Shown: one piece after another, positions 42,519-51,184 of the stretch
Position numbering within the stretch: the stretch's first letter is position 1
Layout of the letters: each line of letters begins with the position of its first letter
Origin: VAXT01 sp963794605
Lineage (GTDB): Bacteria > Actinomycetota > Thermoleophilia > Gaiellales > Gaiellaceae
Length of the DNA: 64,000 bases
Assembly (NCBI GenBank): GCA_963794605.1
Contig: CAWCEN010000003.1
Coordinates: 186,001-250,000, forward strand
Direction: 5' to 3'
Made by a program: the position numbers and the translations under genes
The notes under the pieces: generated by a model
The model's input: the letters and a program-made list of their open reading frames with translations, nothing else
Databases searched by the model: none
Told to the model about the DNA's origin: nothing

Positions 42519-44818
42519 GGGTGGCGTCCCACAACAAGCCGGACAGGGAAGCCGCCGCGTTTCACCGCGCCTGGCCGCGGACTCTGCGAGATGACGCGGC
42601 CGACTCGCCTCGATCGAGCGCGGCGTACGCGTCCGACCAAGCAGTGCGCTCGACGGATCTTCGTCCGCGCCCGGCCTAGGGTCAGCCCGACCACCCGCGG
42701 CACACGGCACTTCGTCGCGGCCGGCGGAGGTAGCGGAGGAGGCGGAGGTAGCGGAGGAGGCGGAGGTGGTGGCGGAGGCGGAGGTGGTGGCGGAGGCGGC
42801 GGTGGAGGTGGCGGGGGTGGCGGTGGCGCGCCGGACACGAGCATCGCGACCGCGCGCTGTTTGACGAGCGTTCCGTGGCTCTGGTTGGCGAGATCGACGA
42901 AGAAGGTTTTCGGCCCTCCTGTGCCCGCGAGCACAGTCACGCTCAGCGTGCCTGTGCGCTCGTGGGGCGCAAACGTGAGCGTCCCCGAAGTGGCGACGTA
43001 GTCGACCCCGGCGTGCGCGGTCCCGTCCGCGGTTGCGTAGTCGACCGAGACGGGATCGTCCATCTCGCTGCTGAGGTGGACGGTCAACGTCGCCGTGGTG
43101 GTGCCCGTGGGCGGCTGCATCGCCGTGGTGTCGTCGATGACGATTTCCGGCCGCTGGCAGAGCGCGGCGAGATCGAGGCCGAGGTTCGAGTCGTAGAGCT
43201 CGCAGCCGATCCTCCTGGACACGAACTCGCGCTGGTTGATAGAGCCCCAGGCCGCAATTGGCGCAGCGTCTCGCATCAGGTCGACGTCGATCTGGCCGAA
43301 GGCGTCGTAGCGCGGCTGGCCGACTAGCTGCTCCGCCGCGTGCATCCGGTCGTTGAAGACCGGGTCGTTGAAGTAGGACCAGTTGATGTTGCCGCCGCCG
43401 TCATGGATGGTGGTCCCGTCCAGGGTCCGGATGATGCTCCAGGGATCGCGGTAGTCCTGGCACCAACCCACGCCGACCGCGATGTCGAACGGCTCGCCCC
43501 GGGTCCAGATGGCGTCATAGATGGTGCTCCCTGCGAAGGGCACCATGGTCGGCTCGATCCCGATCTCGAGCAGCTCCGCACGCACGACCTGCGCGAGGGC
43601 AGGTTGGATCGTTCCCGAACTCCTGTAGTAGACGTTGGCGTATCGCATCGGGTCGCCCGGATGCCAGCCGGCGAGATCGCGAGCGTGCTCGATGTCGGCC
43701 TGGTTCGGATAGATCTGCTGGTCGTCGAAGCCCGGCATGCCTGGTGGGAGGAGCTGGTCCGTCGGCTGCCACAAGGTCGGGCCTGCGACCGCGGCCATCG
43801 TCGTGCGGTCGATCACGTAGTTGACCGCCTTGCGCATGTTCGGGTCGGCGAAGAGCGACCGCTCCGTGTTCAAGGGCATGAACAGCGTGCAGGGAATCGG
43901 GTTCGCAAACCACTGCTGGTTCCCATGCGCCGCCGCTGGGCTGCCCGGGCCGTAGAGCTGGGCGAGCTGCGCATGATCGGCCTCGGCCAGATCGCCGGAA
44001 TAGTCCGACGCTCCCGACTCCACGAGCTGACGAATCTCCTGCTGCGTGTGACCGTAGGCGTACTCAATCGAGTCCCAGTGCGTCGGGCGAGGCCCCTGGT
44101 AGTTCGGGTTGCGGAGCGCGACGAGTGACACGTTGTACGTGTGCTCGGCGATGTAATAGGGGCCGGCCGAGGGCACGGGCGCCTGTACTTCGTGGATGGG
44201 GAGGCTCGTCGGCACGGCGCAGAGGAACGGCAGCGCAAGCAGGGTCAGGAAATCGCCCTGCGGCTGGATCAACGTGATCGTCAACGTGTCTCCCGAGGCG
44301 ACGATGCCGCTGATGTGCTGCGCCAGGCCCTGGTTGTACTCGGCCGCGCCGACGATGTTCATATAGAACTGGGCCCCCGACGAAACCATCGACGGTGCCA
44401 GCGTCCGCTCGAAGGTGTACTTCATGCTCGCCGCGGTGACGACACCCGTCGCCGGCGGCGAGAACGCATAGTCGTTGCGGATCTGGAAGGTGTAGGTCAG
44501 TCCGTCCGCCGAGATCGTCGGCATCGCCGCGGCGATCTCGGGCTGGAGATACGAGCTCGCTGGCGGAGGCACATCCGGGTAGTTGACGAGCGTCGCGCAT
44601 GTCGTTCGCTCGAGCTGCCAGCCAGTCGTCAGGTACAGGATCGCCGGATCGACGGACCCCGGATCGGACAACTGCTCGACGCGCAGAGGACCAGCAGGCG
44701 GGGCCGGGCCCGAGGCAGCGCTCGCGACCACGTGCACGGACAGCGCGAGCGCCAAGCCACACAGCAGGGCCGCGAACCCAAACGCGAAGCTCCATCGTCT
44801 GGTGATGTACGGCTTCAT
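42515..44818 (-). CDS. Oligopeptide-binding protein with Calx-beta, poly-proline and PASTA parts
   Basis: The 767-residue protein has a signal peptide (about 1-35). A family 5 solute-binding domain follows (LRVEQLSDPGSVDPAILYL, INREFV-like INQREFVSRRIG). A Calx-beta domain comes next (VSVDYATADGTAHAGVDY), then an almost pure proline run of about 35 residues. A very arginine-rich PASTA-like domain (VPRVVGLTLGRARTKI, then ISQSPRPGAVKRGG) ends it. No permease genes are adjacent. ATG 44818 has aaggag 8 bases upstream. Confidence 0.8.
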   Translation of the reverse strand: MKPYITRRWSFAFGFAALLCGLALALSVHVVASAASGPAPPAGPLRVEQLSDPGSVDPAILYLTTGWQLERTTCATLVNYPDVPPPASSYLQPEIAAAMPTISADGLTYTFQIRNDYAFSPPATGVVTAASMKYTFERTLAPSMVSSGAQFYMNIVGAAEYNQGLAQHISGIVASGDTLTITLIQPQGDFLTLLALPFLCAVPTSLPIHEVQAPVPSAGPYYIAEHTYNVSLVALRNPNYQGPRPTHWDSIEYAYGHTQQEIRQLVESGASDYSGDLAEADHAQLAQLYGPGSPAAAHGNQQWFANPIPCTLFMPLNTERSLFADPNMRKAVNYVIDRTTMAAVAGPTLWQPTDQLLPPGMPGFDDQQIYPNQADIEHARDLAGWHPGDPMRYANVYYRSSGTIQPALAQVVRAELLEIGIEPTMVPFAGSTIYDAIWTRGEPFDIAVGVGWCQDYRDPWSIIRTLDGTTIHDGGGNINWSYFNDPVFNDRMHAAEQLVGQPRYDAFGQIDVDLMRDAAPIAAWGSINQREFVSRRIGCELYDSNLGLDLAALCQRPEIVIDDTTAMQPPTGTTTATLTVHLSSEMDDPVSVDYATADGTAHAGVDYVATSGTLTFAPHERTGTLSVTVLAGTGGPKTFFVDLANQSHGTLVKQRAVAMLVSGAPPPPPPPPPPPPPPPPPPPPPPPPPLPPPPPLPPPAATKCRVPRVVGLTLGRARTKIRRAHCLVGRVRRARSRRVGRVISQSPRPGAVKRGGFPVRLVVGRHP
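42721..42833. repeat. GGN/CCN triplet run encoding poly-proline
   Basis: A low-complexity stretch of ggcggaggt-like triplets on the plus strand encodes the proline linker of the reverse-strand binding protein. Such runs are prone to length change. Confidence 0.85.
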
Positions 44819-45280
44819 CGGGCGGCTCCTTCCTCGTTGCTGAGTACGCAACCACCCGGCAGACAACGGTCCGATGATGCGTCGGTAACAGTTCTGCAAC
44901 AACCGGCCGTTGCTGTCAAGGGGGTGAAACCCCGCCTCCGCCCGAGCGCTGACATGATCGGTCCTCCCGTCCTAGACGCCTTGCTTGCTCGTTTTGGAGT
45001 GTGAGTGTCCACAGCGACGCCCATCCATGGACGGGAAATGGGCGGTCGATGGGTTTGTCCCCACGGGCCAGGCCCTAGTCCGTGCCAAAGATCGCGCGAG
45101 TTAGCGGAGGCGGCGGGAACGTCGCTGTCCAGGTCGACCTCACGCCACCGCGATTCGACTCCAGCACTAGCCCCGACCGATCGCCAGCTTCACTGGGAAG
45201 CAACTATCGGGCAACGGCGACTAGCCGCCTAACAGCTACCTAGTACGGAAAAGCCCCGTGTACGCGGGGCTTTCTCGTTA
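44819..45280. other. 460-base gene-free gap next to tRNA-Pro
   Basis: No supported gene is present. The gap lies on the 3' side of the tRNA, where integrating elements usually insert. It contains the tRNA terminator (45246-45274). A forward open frame at 45005-45232 has no recognisable protein character. Confidence 0.4.
45246..45274. terminator. Rho-independent terminator after tRNA-Pro
   Basis: On the minus strand gccccg-cgtaca-cggggc is followed by TTTT. On the plus strand it is followed by TTTCTCGTT, so it may act both ways. It lies 10 bases past the tRNA 3' end. Confidence 0.8.
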
Positions 45281-45355
45281 TCGGGGCGCCGAGATTTGAA
45301 CTCGGGACCTCTAGTCCCCCAGACTAGCGCGCTAACCAGGCTGCGCCACGCCCCG
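45281..45355 (-). tRNA. tRNA-Pro (GGG)
   Basis: All arms fold: acceptor CGGGGCG/CGCCCCG, anticodon stem CTAGT/ACTAG with loop CTGGGGG (anticodon GGG, plus-strand 45318-45320), and T arm CCGAG-TTCAAAT-CTCGG. The discriminator base is A and CCA is not encoded, in line with the cca gene at 60510. It lies near proS on the same strand. Confidence 0.95.
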
Positions 45356-45364
45356 CTTCGCGAC

Positions 45365-45370
45365 TAGATT
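45365..45370 (+). promoter_or_regulatory. -10 hexamer TAGATT for leaderless ferritin-like gene
   Basis: It ends 6 bases before ATG 45377, with no ribosome site. The -35 region would overlap the 5' end of the divergent tRNA gene. Confidence 0.5.
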
Positions 45371-45376
45371 AGCGCG

Positions 45377-45694
45377 ATGCCCACTGACCAGTATCACGAG
45401 CCTCCCGACGAGCTCGGCGCCGACGCTCGCACCTTCGCCCGCCTGATCGCCTCCCTCCAGGAGGAAGCCGAGGCGATCGGCTGGTATGAGCAGCGCCTGG
45501 CCGTCGAAACCGACGAGCAGGCCCGCCGGATCATGGAGCACGCCCAGCGCGAAGAGTTTCTCCACTTCTCGATGGACCTCGAGTTCCTCGCCCGCCGCAA
45601 GGAGAAGTGGCGCCTGGCGCTCCAGAAGATCCTGTTTAAGGACGGCGACATCGTCGAGCTCGCCGAACAGGCCGAAGACGCCGTCGAGGACTAG
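45377..45694 (+). CDS. Encapsulated-ferritin-like protein (EncFtn family)
   Basis: The 105-residue two-helix protein closely resembles encapsulin cargo ferritins. It has an early HEP motif, EEAEAIGWYEQR (E29, E30, E32, W36), REEFLH (E60, H63), and then FLARRKEKWRLALQ with LFKDGDI. The spacing equals that of the metal ligands (E32, E62, H65) described for the Rhodospirillum protein, shifted by two. No encapsulin shell gene is adjacent and the C-terminus lacks an obvious LTVGSL-type cargo peptide. The message appears leaderless. Confidence 0.75.
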   Translation: MPTDQYHEPPDELGADARTFARLIASLQEEAEAIGWYEQRLAVETDEQARRIMEHAQREEFLHFSMDLEFLARRKEKWRLALQKILFKDGDIVELAEQAEDAVED

Positions 45695-45996
45695 TTCTTC
45701 TCGGCGAGCCGCTTGTAGAGCCGGTCGATCAGCGCCGGCATCTCCTCGAGCCGCTCCGTGATCACGCGGATCCGGTACTCGCGGAAATGCTCCGGCTCGA
45801 CGTCGAGCGCAGACGCCAGCGAGCGGACGATCTCGTTCGACGGCACCGGGCGGTTTCCGTGCACGAGGTGGTTCAGATACCCGGCCGAGAGCTTCGTCTT
45901 CGCAGCCAGGCCCCGATACGTGACGCCGTTCTCGGTCATCAGCCGCTCGAGGGTTTCGCCGAAGGGGTCGTCGCTGAAACGGCGTCGCCGGGCCAT
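45691..45996 (-). CDS. XRE-family helix-turn-helix regulator
   Basis: The 101-residue protein has a Cro/C1-type HTH: VTYRGLAAKTKLSAGYLNHL then HGNRPVPS. A helical C-terminus follows. Its ATG shares a base with the proS stop (TGATG), so it is translationally coupled to proS. Its end overlaps the convergent ferritin-like gene by 4 bases. The target is unknown. Confidence 0.82.
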   Translation of the reverse strand: MARRRRFSDDPFGETLERLMTENGVTYRGLAAKTKLSAGYLNHLVHGNRPVPSNEIVRSLASALDVEPEHFREYRIRVITERLEEMPALIDRLYKRLAEKN

Positions 45997-47654
45997 CAGC
46001 GCAGGCTATCGAGATCTTCGATCGCCACTCTCTGTTCTTCACCAGTTTCCCGCGAGCGGATGTCGACTGCGCCGTCCTCGAGCGTCTTCTTGCCAACCGT
46101 GACGCGCACGGGGAGGCCGATCAGATCGGCGTCCGCGAACTTTTCGCCGGCGCGCTGATCGCGGTCGTCCAGAAGCACCGCGTCGCCTGCCTCGTCGAGC
46201 TTCGCCGCGACCTCCGCTGCCTGGTCCTCGAGACCGGGCAGCGCCACGAGGTGAACGTCGTACGGCGCCACCGATCGCGGCCACTGGATCCCATCCTCGT
46301 CGTGGTGCTGCTCGACGATCGCAGCCATCGTGCGCGCCGGGCCGATCCCATAGCTGCCCATGACCAGGAACTTCTCCTTGCCGTCCTCGTCGAGGAACGT
46401 GGCGCCCAGCGGCTCGGTGTAGCGCGTCTCCAGCTTGAAGATGTGACCCACCTCGATCGCCGTCTGCAGACGGAGCTGTCCGCCGCACTTCGGGCACGTG
46501 TCGCCTTCACGCACCTCGCGGATGTTCGCGAAGCGGGCCTCGAAGTCTCGTCCCGCCTGCACGCCACGCAAATGGTGGCCGGACTTGTTCGCGCCCGCGA
46601 CGAACTGCCCCTCGCGAAGGGCCTCGTCGGCGACGACGTCGACCGCCACGCCCACCGGCCCGATCGAGCCCGGATCGGCCCCGAACGCCTCTCGGATCTC
46701 GTCCTCAGTGGCGGGACGGAACGCCTCGCCGAGCGCCTCGACCATCTTCCCCTCATCGAGCCTGTCGTCCCCGCGCACGAGGCCGAGCACAACGCGGCCG
46801 TCTGCAACCACGGGCATGGCTTTCGACGTTGCGGCGTCGTCCACGCCGAGGAGCTCGGCCACGGCCTCGATCGTGGTCACGCCAGGCGTCGCGACCTCTT
46901 CGGGCGCATCGACCGCCGCCGGGAACTCTGCAGCGCGTGGGATCCCACGAGCGATCTCAAGGTCCGCCGCATAATCGCCGCGCTCGCACGTCACGAGCGT
47001 GTTCTCGCCCGTGGCCGAGGGGGCGAGGTAGTCCTTGCTCGCGCTCCCGCCCATCATCCCCGACTCGGCGTCGACGACGTAGACCTCGAGCTCACAGCGC
47101 TCGAAGATCCGGTCGTACGCGCCCTTGTGCAACTGGAAGCTCCGGTCGAGGCCCTCTTCGTCGCGGTCGAACGAGTACGAGTCCTTCATGACGAACTCGC
47201 GCACGCGGATGAGGCCGGCTCGCGGCCGCGCCTCGTCGCGGTCCTTCGTCTGGAAGTGGTAGAGCATCTGAGGGAGATCCCGATAGGACTGGATCTCGCG
47301 AGCGTGGAACGTGATCGTTTCCTCGTGTGTCAGCGGGAGGACGAACTCGCGCTCGTTGCGGTCGCGGAGCTTGAACAGCTCGGGGATGCCGTAGCGGCCG
47401 GTTGCCTTCCAGAGCTCGGCGGGAGTGAGGACGGGCATGGAGAGCTCCTGCGCGCCGATCGCGTCCATCTCTTCGCGGATGATCCCGACCACCTTCTCGT
47501 GAACTCGCCAGCCGAGCGGCAGGAACGTCCAGAGGCCGGCGCTGACCTGGCGGAGGAAGGCACCGCGGACGAGCAGCTTGTGGCTGACCGCCTCCGCATC
47601 GGCGGGCGCTTCACGCAGGGTCGGCAGGAAGAGCTGGGACGCTCGCCGGATCAC
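45996..47654 (-). CDS. proS: Prolyl-tRNA synthetase
   Basis: A bacterial-type ProRS of 552 residues has class II motif 2 (FQTKDRDEARPRAGLIRVREF begins the loop) and an INS editing domain in the middle (about 230-390). A zinc-like CPKCGG is in the catalytic return, and motif 3 (GSYGIGPARTMAAI) and an anticodon-binding domain complete it. GTG 47654 is preceded by TAGGGT with 7 bases between, giving a leaderless start. tRNA-Pro lies 0.7 kb away. Confidence 0.97.
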   Translation of the reverse strand: MIRRASQLFLPTLREAPADAEAVSHKLLVRGAFLRQVSAGLWTFLPLGWRVHEKVVGIIREEMDAIGAQELSMPVLTPAELWKATGRYGIPELFKLRDRNEREFVLPLTHEETITFHAREIQSYRDLPQMLYHFQTKDRDEARPRAGLIRVREFVMKDSYSFDRDEEGLDRSFQLHKGAYDRIFERCELEVYVVDAESGMMGGSASKDYLAPSATGENTLVTCERGDYAADLEIARGIPRAAEFPAAVDAPEEVATPGVTTIEAVAELLGVDDAATSKAMPVVADGRVVLGLVRGDDRLDEGKMVEALGEAFRPATEDEIREAFGADPGSIGPVGVAVDVVADEALREGQFVAGANKSGHHLRGVQAGRDFEARFANIREVREGDTCPKCGGQLRLQTAIEVGHIFKLETRYTEPLGATFLDEDGKEKFLVMGSYGIGPARTMAAIVEQHHDEDGIQWPRSVAPYDVHLVALPGLEDQAAEVAAKLDEAGDAVLLDDRDQRAGEKFADADLIGLPVRVTVGKKTLEDGAVDIRSRETGEEQRVAIEDLDSLR

Positions 47655-47661
47655 GCTCCGA

Positions 47662-47667
47662 ACCCTA
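47662..47667 (-). promoter_or_regulatory. -10 hexamer TAGGGT for leaderless proS
   Basis: It ends 7 bases before GTG 47654. It overlaps the 3' end of ispG. Confidence 0.45.
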
Positions 47668-48798
47668 GTCGAGGGGAATTTCGGAAGCCTCGGCCATGGC
47701 CAGCGCTGCCGGCTTCGCCATCTTCAGGCGCTTTGGCCGCCGCATCCCGGCCTCGATCCACGTGTCGATCTCGTGGAACAGCTCGTCGACGAGGATGTCT
47801 GACGAGACCTTCTTCAACACTCGGCCGTGCGCGTAGATGAAGCCCACGTCCCGGCCCCCTGCGATCCCGAAGTCCGCGTCCCCGGCCTCACCCGGGCCGT
47901 TGACCGCGCAGCCCATGACCGCGACCTCGAACGCCTGCGGGTAGCCCTGCAGACGCCCTTCGACCTCGACCGCCAGGTTCTCGACGCCGACGTTGTCGCG
48001 CCCGCACGAGGGGCAGGCGATCATCACCGGGCCGCGCTCGCGGAGCCCGAGCGCCTTCAAGATCTCCCACGCGACCTCGACCTCCTTCACCGGATCCGCA
48101 GTGAGCGAAACGCGCAGCGTGTCGCCGATGCCGTCCGCGAGCAGCGCGCCGATGCCGACCGCGCTCTTGATCGAGCCGGCGAAGGTCGTTCCCGCCTCGG
48201 TCACCCCCAGGTGGAGCGGGTACGGGACGCGCTCGGAGAGCATCCTGTACGCGCGGATCATCGTCGGGACGTGCGTCGACTTGACGGAGATCTTGAAGTC
48301 GTAGTAGTCGAGCCGCTCGAGCAGCTGTACCTCCTCCAGCGCCGCGGCGACGAGCGCTTCCGCCTGGTCTTGGTGCGCGAGCTCGTGCAGGTGCTTCGGC
48401 AGGGAGCCGGAGTTGGCCCCGATCCGCATCGGGATACCGGCCTCGCACGCGGCGTCCACCACCTGTTCGACCCGGTCCGGCCCGCCGATGTTCCCCGGGT
48501 TGATCCGGACAGCGGCCACGCCGGCTTCGATCGCGCGCAGCGCCAGGCTCGCGTTGAAGTGGATGTCCGCGATTACGGGGATCGGCGACAGGCGCACGAT
48601 CTTCCGCAGCGCCTCCGCGTCCTCGATCTTCGGGACAGCGCAGCGCACAACCTCGCAGCCGGCCGAGGCGAGAGCGGCGATCTGGGCCGTCGTCGCGGGG
48701 ACGTCGTGTGTCGGCGTCAGCGTCATCGACTGCACGACGACGGGCGCGCCGCCGCCGATCTGGACGCCGCCGACCTCGATCGAGCGTTCGCTCGCCAT
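47665..48798 (-). CDS. ispG: 4-hydroxy-3-methylbut-2-enyl diphosphate synthase
   Basis: IspG is the iron-sulfur enzyme of the MEP isoprenoid pathway. Cluster cysteines are in ACPSCGRDN and MGCAVNGPGEA, and the TIM-barrel motif RINPGNIGG is intact. The 377-residue length is normal. ATG 48798 shares its A with the rseP stop (TGATG). dxr, two genes upstream, supplies the first committed step of the same pathway. Confidence 0.96.
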   Translation of the reverse strand: MASERSIEVGGVQIGGGAPVVVQSMTLTPTHDVPATTAQIAALASAGCEVVRCAVPKIEDAEALRKIVRLSPIPVIADIHFNASLALRAIEAGVAAVRINPGNIGGPDRVEQVVDAACEAGIPMRIGANSGSLPKHLHELAHQDQAEALVAAALEEVQLLERLDYYDFKISVKSTHVPTMIRAYRMLSERVPYPLHLGVTEAGTTFAGSIKSAVGIGALLADGIGDTLRVSLTADPVKEVEVAWEILKALGLRERGPVMIACPSCGRDNVGVENLAVEVEGRLQGYPQAFEVAVMGCAVNGPGEAGDADFGIAGGRDVGFIYAHGRVLKKVSSDILVDELFHEIDTWIEAGMRRPKRLKMAKPAALAMAEASEIPLD

Positions 48799-50006
48799 CA
48801 GTTCCCTAGGTTGCCGATGTCGTTCGAGAGGCCGATGAAGAAGAGTAAGAGCACGACCGCGATCCCGATGGCCGAGGCCCGCTCGTAGACCTCACGGCCC
48901 ACGGCGCGCCCGCGGATGCCCTCGATCAGCGAGAAAACGATGTGGCCGCCGTCGAGCGGCAGGAACGGCAGCAGGTTCAGTAGCGCGAGCGACAGGCTGA
49001 GCAGCCCGAGCACCCAGAGGTATGTCTCGATCCCCTGCGAGAGTGCCTCCGATGAGCCTTCGACGATCCCGACCGGGCTCGAGACCTCTTTCCGGTTTCC
49101 GCGGACGAGCCGAGAGAGCGACGCCCCGATCTCCTTCGTGATCACGCCGGTCAGCTTCACGGACTCCCAGGTCGCCTGCGGCACCGAGAGCTGCGGCTCC
49201 TTTCTCGGCCGGACTGGTCCGAGGACCGTCGCGCCGCTCTGGCCCTTGTGCCGGACCAAGAGCGTGATCGGGCCGCCGTGCGATTGCTGGATCATGTCCG
49301 GGACCTCGGTCACGTCCTGCACCCGCTGGCCGTTGATCCGCAGGATCCGGTCACCGGGAGCCAGTCCGATCTGCGCCGCGGGATGATCAGCGCGCACCTC
49401 GTGCACGATCGGCGCGTTCGCCTCCATCGAGAAGCCGAGCCGGTAGCCGCCGCTGCCGATGACGAAGAGCATCGCGAACAGGAACACGGCGAAGAGGAGG
49501 TTCGTCCCGGGGCCCGCGAAGATGACGAGCACCTTCTTCCACGTCCGCTGGCGCCAGTATGCGTCGGCGCCGAGGCCGTCGGTGAGCTCGGTCAGGCCCT
49601 TCTCCGCCCCCTTCCGCGCCATCCGGCTGATGTCGACGAGCTCGAGCGCGCGCGCTAGCTCCGTCAGGTGCGTGCGTGCCTCCGCCATGTCGCCCTCAGC
49701 AAGGCTCTGCTTGAGGCGTTCCATCGGGCCGACGAGTTGAGACGCCTCTTCCTTCGCCTGTCCGAAGAACGTGTCCACGTCCGACGGCGCCGGCCTGTGC
49801 ATCCCGGGGATCTTCACGTAGCCGCCGAGCGGCACTGCGCCGATCCCGTACTCGATGCCCTTCCGCTTGACCTTGGCGAGAGCCGGCGGGAAGCCGACGT
49901 AGAAGCGCCGCGGGCTCATGCCGACCGCCCGCGCGGTGAAGAAGTGCCCCGCCTCGTGGACGAGGACGAGCAGGCTCAGGCCGACGATCGCGATGAAGAT
50001 GTTCAC
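48798..50006 (-). CDS. rseP: Site-2 protease family zinc metalloprotease (RseP/M50)
   Basis: An intramembrane protease with HExxH in LVHEAGHFFTAR and the C-terminal LPLDGGHI motif. A PDZ domain lies around residues 185-260, and several transmembrane helices are present. It likely cleaves anti-sigma factors or signal peptide remnants. GTG 50006 overlaps the dxr stop (GTGA). The insert between the first helix and the PDZ is longer than in E. coli, as in other actinobacteria. Confidence 0.93.
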   Translation of the reverse strand: MNIFIAIVGLSLLVLVHEAGHFFTARAVGMSPRRFYVGFPPALAKVKRKGIEYGIGAVPLGGYVKIPGMHRPAPSDVDTFFGQAKEEASQLVGPMERLKQSLAEGDMAEARTHLTELARALELVDISRMARKGAEKGLTELTDGLGADAYWRQRTWKKVLVIFAGPGTNLLFAVFLFAMLFVIGSGGYRLGFSMEANAPIVHEVRADHPAAQIGLAPGDRILRINGQRVQDVTEVPDMIQQSHGGPITLLVRHKGQSGATVLGPVRPRKEPQLSVPQATWESVKLTGVITKEIGASLSRLVRGNRKEVSSPVGIVEGSSEALSQGIETYLWVLGLLSLSLALLNLLPFLPLDGGHIVFSLIEGIRGRAVGREVYERASAIGIAVVLLLFFIGLSNDIGNLGN

Positions 50007-51085
50007 GGCACCAGAGCTCCGACGGCCTCTTCGGCGAGCCGGCGCGCGTCGCTGTCCGCGTCGACGAGATCTTCCAGGTCTACTAAGGGCCTGTCTTCGA
50101 CTGCGGTCAGGACGCCCGCGACCACGGGCGCGATGCCGAGGAAGGGCAGGCGGCCTGCGAGGAACGCAGCCACCGCGACCTCGTTCGCGGCGTTGTAGGC
50201 ACACGGATGGGTCCCGCCGGACTCTCCGGCCTTGCGTGCGAGGGCGAGCATGGGGAACGTCTCGACATCTGGGGGCTCGAACTCGAGGGTCAGCCCGTCG
50301 ACGAAGTCGAGCCGCTCGACGGACGTCGCCTCGCGCTCGGGGTACGTCAGGGCGTACGAGATCGGTACCCGCATGTCCGGGTAGCCGAGGTGAGCGAGCG
50401 AAGCGCCGTCACGGAAGCGGACGATCGCGTGGACGACCGACGTCGGGTGGACGACGACCTCGATTCGCTCGTACGGGAGCCCGAACAGGAAGTGCGCTTC
50501 GATCAGCTCGAGCCCCTTGTTCGCGAGCGTGGCCGAGTCGACGGTGATCTTCGGGCCCATACGCCACGTCGGGTGCGCCAGCGCGTCGGCTCGCGTCACG
50601 TTCGCGAGTTGCTCACGCGTTCGCCCACGGAAGGGGCCGCCCGAGGCGGTGAGCACGATCGAGTCGACCGACTCGAGCCGGCGCCCCTCGAGGCACTGGA
50701 AGACAGCGGAGTGCTCGCTGTCAACCGGGAGGAGGAGGCCTCCACCCCGCTCCCGCGCCGCGAGTGCGAGCTCCCCGGCCGCGACGAGGCTCTCTTTGTT
50801 CGCGAGCGCGAGCGTGACGCCCCGCTCGAGCGCCCAGAGCGTCGCCGGGAGGCCCGCGAAGCCGACGACAGCGTTCAGGACGATGTCCGGCTCGGCCATG
50901 TCAAGCAGTTCGGTGAGGTCGCCCCCCACCTGGGCGTGCTGCACGTCGCGCGCGCCGGCCAGTGCACCCAGCTCACTCGAGCCTGACGCGAGCGCGCACA
51001 CCTCGAGCTCGTTGTTGGCGTCGATGATGTCGAGCGCCTGGCGCCCGATCGACCCCGTGGCGCCCAAGACCGCAATACGCTTCAC
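50003..51085 (-). CDS. dxr: 1-deoxy-D-xylulose 5-phosphate reductoisomerase
   Basis: The NADPH site GATGSIGRQALD opens the protein. The metal and substrate residues lie in VDSEHSAVFQCL and THPCAYNAANEV. GTG 51085 gives 360 residues; TACACT ends 6 bases upstream, pointing to an internal leaderless promoter within the rpsB-proS block. Confidence 0.97.
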   Translation of the reverse strand: MKRIAVLGATGSIGRQALDIIDANNELEVCALASGSSELGALAGARDVQHAQVGGDLTELLDMAEPDIVLNAVVGFAGLPATLWALERGVTLALANKESLVAAGELALAARERGGGLLLPVDSEHSAVFQCLEGRRLESVDSIVLTASGGPFRGRTREQLANVTRADALAHPTWRMGPKITVDSATLANKGLELIEAHFLFGLPYERIEVVVHPTSVVHAIVRFRDGASLAHLGYPDMRVPISYALTYPEREATSVERLDFVDGLTLEFEPPDVETFPMLALARKAGESGGTHPCAYNAANEVAVAAFLAGRLPFLGIAPVVAGVLTAVEDRPLVDLEDLVDADSDARRLAEEAVGALVP

Positions 51086-51091
51086 GTCCAA

Positions 51092-51097
51092 AGTGTA
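51092..51097 (-). promoter_or_regulatory. -10 hexamer TACACT for leaderless dxr
   Basis: It ends 6 bases before GTG 51085 on the minus strand. No ribosome-binding site is present. Confidence 0.45.
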
Positions 51098-51161
51098 GGC
51101 GGGCACCCTCGAGGGGGCGCGGCGGTCCGGTACGGCGTTCGCACCGCTGGGACGGCGCTCA

Positions 51162-51182
51162 CTTTTCGGCTCCGTCGAAAAG
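51162..51182 (-). terminator. Hairpin after cdsA
   Basis: cttttcg / cgaaaag pair perfectly with a 7-base loop, immediately past the cdsA stop. It supports a transcript boundary between cdsA and dxr. Confidence 0.5.
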
Positions 51183-51184
51183 GG

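Noticed and set aside
42721..42833. Glycine-rich protein on the plus strand
   Set aside because: The glycine run is the antisense of the proline linker in a reverse gene with well-defined domains.
45005..45232. 75-residue open frame beside tRNA-Pro as an integrase remnant
   Set aside because: No recombinase motif or protein-like pattern could be seen.
45281..45355. att-type direct repeat of the tRNA-Pro 3' end at the left edge of the accessory stretch
   Set aside because: No second copy of the T-arm/acceptor sequence could be found in the window.
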